Below are positions 6,544 through 11,945 of a stretch of 11,945 bases of DNA, piece by piece. A program made the position numbers and the translations under genes. The notes under the pieces are model-generated. The model ran no database searches, was not told where the DNA came from, and was given only the letters and a program-made list of their open reading frames with translations. Numbering within the stretch: position 1 is the first letter of the stretch; every line of letters starts with the position of its first letter. The stretch spans positions 1 to 11,945 of the forward strand of contig CAADVV010000053.1 of NCBI GenBank assembly GCA_900752535.1. The letters are read 5' to 3'. Source of the stretch: Bacteroidales bacterium. Its GTDB lineage: Bacteria; Bacteroidota; Bacteroidia; Bacteroidales; Muribaculaceae.

Positions 6544-6969
6544 ATGAGAACAAAAGCTTTCGTTATGCTTCTTTTGTCACTGGTCACAGTGATGATGACT
6601 TCATGTTCAAAAACTCCCGATTTCAAGCTGATGGCGGCTTCTGCCGAAGACCGCAATCCGAGTAAGGAGCAGATTGATAAATACATTGACCAGTATGAGA
6701 TTCTCTGCGATATGGTTGCGTGTGACGGCGCCGACACATGGGACAAAATTGCCGAGGAATATTCAGAGGAGGATGCTACGACGGCTCAGATGTTTATGCT
6801 TCAGATGGGATTTCTAGGGTCGGTGACCGAAATTCCGGGCTGGGAAGATGACCCCTCGTTTGAAAACGGCGAGGCCGGGATAACGCGTGACCAGCTGAAG
6901 CGAATAGCCAGACTGACGTCGGAGATTCCCCAGGATGCCTCTGCTCTTAACGACCTGAAAAATAAATAA
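6544..6969 (+). CDS. Small lipoprotein of unknown function
   Basis: The product has 141 residues and I do not recognise its family. The N-terminus is a lipoprotein signal peptide: MRTK, a hydrophobic run, then lipobox MTSC with Cys21. The mature part is acidic and probably mostly helical, with no transmembrane segment and no recognised catalytic motif. Two cysteines occur in an ILCDMVACDGAD segment near residues 53-63. The gene begins 67 nt after the AraC gene and may be read through from it. A CATCTTTA sequence at 6532-6539 sits where the -7 box lies in other genes here but fits the consensus only in part. It is convergent with the sugar-nucleotide operon, leaving 11 nt between stop codons. 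Confidence 0.8.
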   Translation: MRTKAFVMLLLSLVTVMMTSCSKTPDFKLMAASAEDRNPSKEQIDKYIDQYEILCDMVACDGADTWDKIAEEYSEEDATTAQMFMLQMGFLGSVTEIPGWEDDPSFENGEAGITRDQLKRIARLTSEIPQDASALNDLKNK

Positions 6970-6977
6970 CCCTACGG

Positions 6978-6996
6978 GCATCAGTCAAGCTGATGC
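6978..6996. terminator. Hairpin between convergent genes, possible terminator
   Basis: GCATCAG (6978-6984) pairs perfectly with CTGATGC (6990-6996) around a TCAAG loop. It lies just past the small lipoprotein stop and overlaps the last codons and stop of the epimerase gene. There is no clean T run on the plus side; on the minus side a T-rich stretch (TTATTTATTTTT) follows about 10 nt later. It could act for either strand, but the call is uncertain. Confidence 0.35.
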
Positions 6997-8090
6997 GCGA
7001 TGTTATCTGACAATCTGGGATAGACTTCGCGAAACCACGTTGCAAAGGAGCGTATGCCTTCGGCGAGCGTCGTCGCCGCCTTGTAGCCAAACTGTTCTCT
7101 GAGACGAGAGGTATCGGCGTAGGTCGTAAAAACGTCGCCGGGCTGCATGGGTTTCATTTCCTTGATGGCTTCACGGCCTATGGCGTTTTCAAGTTCTGAG
7201 ATGAATTCCATAAGCTCCACGGGATGGCCGCATCCGATGTTGTAGACCTCGGCCTTGGCCGGATGAGCGGGTTTCGAGTGGATGACGGCGGCTGTCCCGG
7301 CAGCGATGTCGTCAATATAGGTGAAGTCGCGAGACAGGTTGCCTCCGTTGAACACACTGATGGGTTTGCCTTCGGTGATAGATTGGGCGAAGAGCATCGG
7401 CGCCATGTCGGGTCGTCCCCATGGACCGTAGACTGTGAAATAGCGCAACCCGGTGGTGGGCAGTCCGTAGATATGGGAGTAGACGCGTGCAAATAGTTCA
7501 TCGGACTTTTTTGTCGCAGCGTAGAGTGAAACGGGGCTGTCGACACGGTCATCCTCATTAAACGGTGTCTTGGTGTTTCCGCCGTAGACGGAGCTGGACG
7601 AGGCATAAACAAAGTGTCCCACATCGTTGCGGCGCGCGGCATCGAGAAGATTCATAAAGCCGTTGACGTTACACTCGATATAGCTCATCGGATTCTCGAT
7701 CGAGTATCTGACACCGGCTTGGGCGGCGAGATTCATGACCACGTCAAACCTGTTGCCTGCCATCAGCTTGTCAATAGCGGCGCGATCGGTGATGTCAAGA
7801 TTGATGAATGTGTAGCCACTGAGGCGGCTGCTTTCAATCGGACAATCGTATGGGGGTACGGTATAGCTGACTATCCGGCCTTTTTTGTGTCCGGTCGCGA
7901 TGATGCCTTCAATCACCTGACTGTCGGCAGGTAGATTTATGCCTGTCTGCTCCAGGCGCATGAGTTTGAGCGCAGGGTCGTAATATGTGTTGAGATTGTC
8001 GATGCCGATGACGGTGTCGCCGCATTCGGTGAGCATTTCAATCAGGCGGCTTCCGATGAATCCGGCGGCGCCCGTGACAAGAATCTTCAT
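6981..8090 (-). CDS. UDP-glucuronate 4-epimerase-like NAD-dependent sugar epimerase
   Basis: This 369-residue enzyme is an extended short-chain dehydrogenase/reductase. It likely interconverts UDP-glucuronate and UDP-galacturonate using bound NAD+. The Rossmann motif GAAGFIG is at residues 7-13, with Asp31 in GIDNLN for the NAD ribose. The active site shows the Ser run in VYASSSSVYG (about 164-167) and the YxxxK pair Tyr190/Lys194 in SLYAATKK. DNLNTYYDPALK is typical of the CapI-type UDP-glucuronate epimerases. Residues about 50-92 look longer than in the compact CapI form, which explains the greater length. The gene follows the UDP-glucose dehydrogenase gene by 17 nt, so the product of one is the substrate of the other. 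Substrate choice rests on this context and family resemblance; another UDP-sugar is possible. Confidence 0.85.
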   Translation of the reverse strand: MKILVTGAAGFIGSRLIEMLTECGDTVIGIDNLNTYYDPALKLMRLEQTGINLPADSQVIEGIIATGHKKGRIVSYTVPPYDCPIESSRLSGYTFINLDITDRAAIDKLMAGNRFDVVMNLAAQAGVRYSIENPMSYIECNVNGFMNLLDAARRNDVGHFVYASSSSVYGGNTKTPFNEDDRVDSPVSLYAATKKSDELFARVYSHIYGLPTTGLRYFTVYGPWGRPDMAPMLFAQSITEGKPISVFNGGNLSRDFTYIDDIAAGTAAVIHSKPAHPAKAEVYNIGCGHPVELMEFISELENAIGREAIKEMKPMQPGDVFTTYADTSRLREQFGYKAATTLAEGIRSFATWFREVYPRLSDNIAHQLD

Positions 8091-8107
8091 TGGCGGATGG
8101 ATGTTGT

Positions 8108-9421
8108 TTAGTCGCGGCGGAAGATGTCGCGTGTATAGACTTTGTCGGTGACGTCGTCGAGCGACGGGTCAAACCGGTTGGCGAGGATGGCGCGTGAACG
8201 GCGTTTGAATTCCTCGAGATTGTTGACAACTTCGCTGCCGAAGAATGTCGTGCCGTCCGCGAGCGTCGGCTCATAGACTATAACGCGTGCGCCTTTGGCT
8301 TTGATGCGTTTCATGACGCCCTGTATCGACGATTGGCGAAAGTTGTCACTGTTGGATTTCATAGTCAGTCGATAGACGCCTATGGTTACGTCCGAGCCCT
8401 CGAGCGAGACGTCATAGGCGGCGTTCTCGCCATACCAGCCTGCAATCTGGAGCACACGGTCGGCGATGAAGTCCTTGCGTGTACGGTTGCTTTCGACAAT
8501 TGCCGACATCATGTTCTGCGGGACGTCGGCATAGTTGGCCAGCAGCTGTTTTGAGTCTTTCGGGAGGCAATAACCGCCGTATCCGAACGACGGGTTGTTA
8601 TAATGCGAACCGATGCGCGGGTCGAGACCCACGCCTTCGATGATGGCTTTTGAATCGAGACCCTTGACTTCGGCATATGTGTCAAGTTCGTTGAAGTAGC
8701 TGACACGCAGGGCCAGATAGGTGTTTGCAAAGAGTTTGACTGCCTCGGCTTCTGTCAGACCCATAAAGAGGGTGGGGATGTCTGTCTTGATGGCTCCCTG
8801 ACGCAGCAGCGAGGCAAACTCGCGGGCATTGTCGGCGAGCCGGTCAGTATCGGCCAGCAACTTTATCGCAGCGTCTTCGTCGCGGCTTTCGGGACGTCCG
8901 TTGACCGTTGGGACTCCGACGATGATGCGCGAAGGGTAGAGGTTGTCGTAAAGCGCCTTTGACTCGCGCAGAAACTCGGGCGAGAACAACAGGTTGAGCT
9001 TTCTGACCCCGCGGGCGGCATATTTCAGATAGAGTGAACGCGTATAACCGACAGGCACCGTCGATTTGATGACCATGACGGCGTCAGGGTTGACCCGGAG
9101 CACGAGGTCAATCACGTCTTCGATGGCATGGGTATCGAAGTAGTTGCGCACCGGGTCATAGTTGGTCGGCGCGGCGATGACGATGAAGTCAGCGTTGCTA
9201 TATGCTTCGGCTCCGTCGAGTGTGGCAGTCAGGTCGAGGTCTTCGGAGGCGAGATAGCGCTCGATATATTCGTCCTGGATGGGTGAGATGCGGCGGTTGA
9301 TTTTGTCGACCTTTTCCGCTATGATGTCAACGGCGGTGACGTGGTTGTGGCGGGCGAGGAGCGTTGCGATGCTCAGGCCTACATAACCGGTTCCGGCGAT
9401 GGCGATGTTATATCGTTTCAT
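8108..9421 (-). CDS. ugd: UDP-glucose 6-dehydrogenase
   Basis: This 437-residue enzyme oxidises UDP-glucose to UDP-glucuronate with two NAD+, in the cytoplasm. The N-terminal Rossmann motif GTGYVG is at residues 10-15, with Asp32 near the NAD ribose. KSTVPVG (about 119-125), FSPEFLRES (about 146-154) and the catalytic loop [10 protein letters not shown], with Cys285 as nucleophile, are all present. The C-terminal UDP-binding domain includes [19 protein letters not shown]. The length is normal for the short bacterial type. A consensus promoter lies about 75 nt upstream, and the epimerase gene follows as the second gene of the operon. The product feeds polysaccharide synthesis; no glycosyltransferase genes lie nearby in this window, so it may supply distant loci. 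The family belongs to UDP-Glc/GDP-Man dehydrogenases, but the context favours UDP-glucose. Confidence 0.9.
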   Translation of the reverse strand: MKRYNIAIAGTGYVGLSIATLLARHNHVTAVDIIAEKVDKINRRISPIQDEYIERYLASEDLDLTATLDGAEAYSNADFIVIAAPTNYDPVRNYFDTHAIEDVIDLVLRVNPDAVMVIKSTVPVGYTRSLYLKYAARGVRKLNLLFSPEFLRESKALYDNLYPSRIIVGVPTVNGRPESRDEDAAIKLLADTDRLADNAREFASLLRQGAIKTDIPTLFMGLTEAEAVKLFANTYLALRVSYFNELDTYAEVKGLDSKAIIEGVGLDPRIGSHYNNPSFGYGGYCLPKDSKQLLANYADVPQNMMSAIVESNRTRKDFIADRVLQIAGWYGENAAYDVSLEGSDVTIGVYRLTMKSNSDNFRQSSIQGVMKRIKAKGARVIVYEPTLADGTTFFGSEVVNNLEEFKRRSRAILANRFDPSLDDVTDKVYTRDIFRRD

Positions 9422-9495
9422 GTGTTTTGTTGCGGTGGGCAGATTCTTTGGCCGCCGTTTAAGCGGGTGTGATCTGACAGTTTGCTTGCCAAATG

Positions 9496-9526
9496 CAAAG
9501 TTACGACTTTATCACAAAATAGCAAA
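9496..9526 (-). promoter_or_regulatory. Promoter of the ugd operon
   Basis: On the minus strand TTTG (9526-9523), a 19-nt spacer and TAACTTTG (9503-9496) match the consensus. The predicted leader to the ATG at 9421 is about 70 nt and I see no known riboswitch in it. Confidence 0.75.
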
Positions 9527-9557
9527 GCGGGGAGTCGGGAGGCCGGAACAGGGCAAT

Positions 9558-9594
9558 AAAAAACCGGGGCGTGGCCTCACGGGCACGCTCCGGT
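9558..9594 (-). terminator. Rho-independent terminator of rpsA
   Basis: On the minus strand ACCGG-A-GCGTG pairs with CACGC-C-CCGGT, two 5-bp GC-rich stems separated by one mismatch, followed by six T residues. It starts about 30 nt after the rpsA stop codon. Confidence 0.85.
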
Positions 9595-9624
9595 AAATAT
9601 AGTATGCAAAGTAGTTAAATTCGC

Positions 9625-11418
9625 TTATTTGTTGCCTGAGAGTTTCTCTTTCAAAGCAGCGAGAGCTTCGATGTCGCCGAGGGTTGTCTTCTCGACGGGA
9701 GTGTTGAGCATGGGAGTCTCTTCGCGCTTGGACTGACCCTTGCCGCCACGGGCACGACGGGGAGCCTCGCCGCGTGCGGCTTTGGCTTCGTCTTCGTGGA
9801 TACGGCTGTGGCTGAGGATGATGCGCTTCGAGTCTTTGTTGAACTCAATAACCTTGAAGTTGAGTTTCTCGTCGAGTTTGGCTGATGTGCCGTCTTCTTT
9901 GACGAGGTGCTTGGGAGTTGCGAAACCTTCTACGCCGTAGGGGAGAGCGACAACGGCGCCCTTCTCGACCATCTCAACGATGGTGCCTTCGTGGATTGTG
10001 CCGACTGCAAACATATCCTCAAAAGCGTCCCAGGGGTTCTCTTCGAGCTGCTTGTGACCGAGGCTGAGGCGACGGTTGTCCTTGTCGATTTCGAGAACCT
10101 GAACGTCGATGTTGGCGCCGATCTGGGTGAATTCGCTGGGGTGTTTGACTTTCTTGGTCCATGAGAGGTCGCTGATGTGGATAAGACCGTCAACGCCTTC
10201 TTCGATTTCAACGAATACGCCGAAGTTGGTGAAGTTGCGCACACGGGCGGTATGTTTTGAACCAACGGGGTAGCGTACCTCGATGTCTTCCCAGGGATCT
10301 TTCCTGAGCTGCTTGAGACCGAGCGACATCTTGCGGTCGTTGCGGTCGAGGGTGAGGATGACAGCTTCGATTTCGTCGCCGACTTTGAGGAAGTCCTGAG
10401 CTGAGCGGAGGTGCTGGCTCCAAGACATCTCGCTGACGTGGATGAGACCCTCGACTCCGGGAGCGACTTCGACAAATGCACCGTAGTCAGCCATAACGAC
10501 TACGCGGCCTTTGACGTGGTCACCAACTTTGAGGTCAGGGTCGAGAGCATCCCAGGGATGGGGCTGGAGCTGCTTGAGACCCAGAGCGATGCGCTTCTTC
10601 TCGTCGTCGAAGTCGAGGATAACGACATTGAGCTTCTGATCAAGCTCGACAACTTCCTGAGGATGGTTTACACGGCCCCATGAGAGGTCTGTGATGTGGA
10701 TAAGACCGTCTACGCCGCCCAGGTCGATGAATACACCATAGGAGGTGATATTCTTGACTGTACCTTCGAGAACCTGACCTTTTTCGAGTTTGGCGATGAT
10801 TTCGCGCTTCTGTTGCTCGAGCTCAGCCTCGATGAGAGCCTTGTGGCTGACAACGACGTTCTTGAATTCCTGATTGATCTTGACGACTTTGAATTCCATT
10901 GTCTTGCCGACAAAGATGTCGTAGTCGCGGATGGGTTTGACGTCGATCTGTGAGCCGGGCAGGAATGCCTCGATGCCGAAGACGTCGACAATCATGCCGC
11001 CTTTGGTGCGGCATTTGATGAAGCCCTTGATGATTTCGTCGTTCTCGAGAGCGGCGTTGATGCGCTCCCATGAACGGGCTGCACGGGCTTTGCGGTGTGA
11101 CAGTATGAGCTGACCCTTCTTGTCTTCCTGGTTCTCGATGAACACTTCTACAGTGTCGCCGATTTTGATATCGGGATTGTAGCGGAATTCGTTGATGGGT
11201 ATGATGCCGTCGCTCTTGTAGCCGATGTTAACCACTACTTCGCGCTTGTTGATGGCGATGATGGTACCTTCGATTACTTCTTTATCCTTGACGGTGTTGA
11301 GCGATTCGTCATAGGTTTTGGTGAGTTCTTCGCGGCTTTTGCCTCCCAGGGTTTCGCCTTTTTCAAAGGCATCCCAGTCGAAGTCCTCGATAGCTGAGGT
11401 TTTTACTTCTTCAGTCAT
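9625..11418 (-). CDS. rpsA: 30S ribosomal protein S1
   Basis: This 597-residue protein binds mRNA on the small ribosomal subunit and helps unstructured or SD-lacking messages to initiate. Six S1 domains can be counted, at about residues 44-110, 128-194, 213-281, 298-368, 385-455 and 470-540. Domains 3 to 5 show the conserved GVFIDLGGVDGLIHITDLSW, GAFVEVAPGVEGLIHVSEMS and GVFVEIEEGVDGLIHISDLS cores; domains 1, 2 and 6 are more diverged, as usual. A basic tail (about 545-570, RRARGGKGQSKR) follows the last domain, then a short LGDIEALAALKEKL helix. The acidic N-terminal extension with IEDFDWDAFEKGE is familiar from Bacteroidales S1. The leader is A+T-rich before the ATG with no Shine-Dalgarno sequence. 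The gene has its own promoter and terminator. Confidence 0.96.
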   Translation of the reverse strand: MTEEVKTSAIEDFDWDAFEKGETLGGKSREELTKTYDESLNTVKDKEVIEGTIIAINKREVVVNIGYKSDGIIPINEFRYNPDIKIGDTVEVFIENQEDKKGQLILSHRKARAARSWERINAALENDEIIKGFIKCRTKGGMIVDVFGIEAFLPGSQIDVKPIRDYDIFVGKTMEFKVVKINQEFKNVVVSHKALIEAELEQQKREIIAKLEKGQVLEGTVKNITSYGVFIDLGGVDGLIHITDLSWGRVNHPQEVVELDQKLNVVILDFDDEKKRIALGLKQLQPHPWDALDPDLKVGDHVKGRVVVMADYGAFVEVAPGVEGLIHVSEMSWSQHLRSAQDFLKVGDEIEAVILTLDRNDRKMSLGLKQLRKDPWEDIEVRYPVGSKHTARVRNFTNFGVFVEIEEGVDGLIHISDLSWTKKVKHPSEFTQIGANIDVQVLEIDKDNRRLSLGHKQLEENPWDAFEDMFAVGTIHEGTIVEMVEKGAVVALPYGVEGFATPKHLVKEDGTSAKLDEKLNFKVIEFNKDSKRIILSHSRIHEDEAKAARGEAPRRARGGKGQSKREETPMLNTPVEKTTLGDIEALAALKEKLSGNK

Positions 11419-11458
11419 TAAAAAATGGTTAATAAATAGGGTTGATAAAAAGTCTCCG

Positions 11459-11474
11459 GCACCCGTCGGGGTGC
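11459..11474 (-). promoter_or_regulatory. Hairpin at the 5' end of the rpsA leader
   Basis: On the minus strand GCACCC-CGAC-GGGTGC forms a perfect 6-bp GC-rich stem with a 4-nt loop. It begins about 10 nt after the -7 box, so it would sit within a few bases of the mRNA 5' end, about 40 nt before the start codon. It may protect the message or take part in S1 feedback control; no function is shown. Confidence 0.5.
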
Positions 11475-11483
11475 TTTCGGCTG

Positions 11484-11515
11484 CAAAGGTAGTCTAAATC
11501 TCTGTGATTTACAAA
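11484..11515 (-). promoter_or_regulatory. Promoter of rpsA
   Basis: On the minus strand TTTG (11515-11512), a 20-nt spacer and TACCTTTG (11491-11484) match the consensus well. The predicted leader to the ATG at 11418 is about 60 nt. Confidence 0.8.
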
Positions 11516-11535
11516 TAAATAATCTCTTTCAGAGG

Positions 11536-11945
11536 CTATTTTTTCTCGGGGCCGACACTGAGGGTGCCGTCATCGGCTATGACGAGTCCTGAGCCGGGAA
11601 AATCCTTTGACGAGAGGTCGCGTATCAGGCGTGCGGCTTCGTTTGTCTTGTCGAGACGCGGCCCGATGCCGCGGTGCTGGCGCAGGGAGTGGATTTTTCC
11701 TTCGAGAAAGCGTCCGGTCGAGGCGTCTATGGCGGCTTCGGCGATGGGTGCCAGGCCGGTAGCTCCGGCTATGCCCATACGATAGGGGGTGCAGAAGTTG
11801 CCGAGGCTATATAATATAAGGTGGCCTTTGTATAGCTCGGCGGCGCGGGGTACGTGTGGTCCGTGACCGTAGACAAGGGCAGCGACGGCGTCGATGGCGG
11901 CGTGGGCGAATGGTTCGACGTTGGCGCGGTTCCATCCAAAATAAC
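11536..11945 (-). CDS. CapA-family protein, C-terminal part only
   Basis: The frame is open from the right window edge to the stop at 11536, giving the last 135 residues. The segment ALVYGHGPHVPRAAELYKGH followed by LILYSLGNF is the hallmark of the CapA/YwtB metallophosphatase-like family, named after a poly-gamma-glutamate capsule protein. The His residues of GHGPH are probable metal ligands. In most bacteria the real substrate of CapA homologues is unknown, and no other polyglutamate genes are visible here. The true start is outside the window; an internal ATG at 11778 is only a methionine within the domain. The gene ends 20 nt before the rpsA -33 box, with no clear terminator between, so read-through into rpsA is possible. 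Confidence 0.85.
   Translation of the reverse strand, partial: YFGWNRANVEPFAHAAIDAVAALVYGHGPHVPRAAELYKGHLILYSLGNFCTPYRMGIAGATGLAPIAEAAIDASTGRFLEGKIHSLRQHRGIGPRLDKTNEAARLIRDLSSKDFPGSGLVIADDGTLSVGPEKK

Noticed and set aside
9399..9596. 65-codon plus-strand ORF between ugd and rpsA
   Set aside because: It covers the ugd promoter and leader and the rpsA terminator, and its product looks random.
10208..10423. Several short ORFs on both strands inside rpsA, including this one
   Set aside because: They are shadows caused by the strong codon bias of rpsA; their translations are repetitive and lack any domain.

Overview
The window reads as a piece of a Bacteroidales chromosome, probably Muribaculaceae-like (the family is inference from protein style and a base composition that looks near 50% GC, which I did not compute). 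The evidence is a TonB-dependent receptor with a carboxypeptidase-regulatory-like N-terminal domain, several lipoproteins, a 597-residue ribosomal protein S1 with a basic C-terminal tail, and repeated promoters of the Bacteroidetes type (TTTG about 19-20 nt upstream of TAnnTTTG). No clear Shine-Dalgarno sequences were seen at the starts I inspected, as usual for this phylum.

Layout. 1-2102 (minus): TonB-dependent receptor, C-terminus outside the window. 2200-3363 (plus): divergent beta-propeller lipoprotein of the YncE/DUF5074 type. 3487-3563 (plus): tRNA-Ala(GGC) with its own promoter and a strong terminator. 3635-4280 (plus): a two-gene MntA/HepT toxin-antitoxin module whose -33 promoter box lies in the U-tract of the tRNA terminator. 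4394-5566 (minus): integral-membrane acyltransferase-3 protein. 5682-6476 (plus): divergent AraC-family regulator, followed by a small orphan lipoprotein (6544-6969). 6981-9421 (minus): a two-gene operon for UDP-glucose 6-dehydrogenase and a UDP-glucuronate 4-epimerase-like enzyme. 9625-11418 (minus): rpsA with promoter, leader hairpin and terminator. 11536-11945 (minus): C-terminal part of a CapA-family protein.

How the genes work together. The dehydrogenase and epimerase would turn UDP-glucose into UDP-glucuronate and then UDP-galacturonate for surface polysaccharide; the acyltransferase may decorate such glycans, but that link is inference. The receptor and propeller lipoprotein may form an outer-membrane uptake pair. 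MntA is expected to silence the HepT ribonuclease by AMPylation. The rest is housekeeping.

No wholly new system is evident. The most interesting signals are: TAnnTTTG boxes ending only 4-8 nt before the start codon of three genes, predicting leaderless or near-leaderless mRNAs; the fused tRNA terminator/antitoxin promoter; the A+T-rich toxin-antitoxin insert beside a tRNA; a hairpin at the predicted 5' end of the rpsA mRNA; and a BtuG-like propeller beside a TonB receptor with no room for a cobalamin riboswitch.
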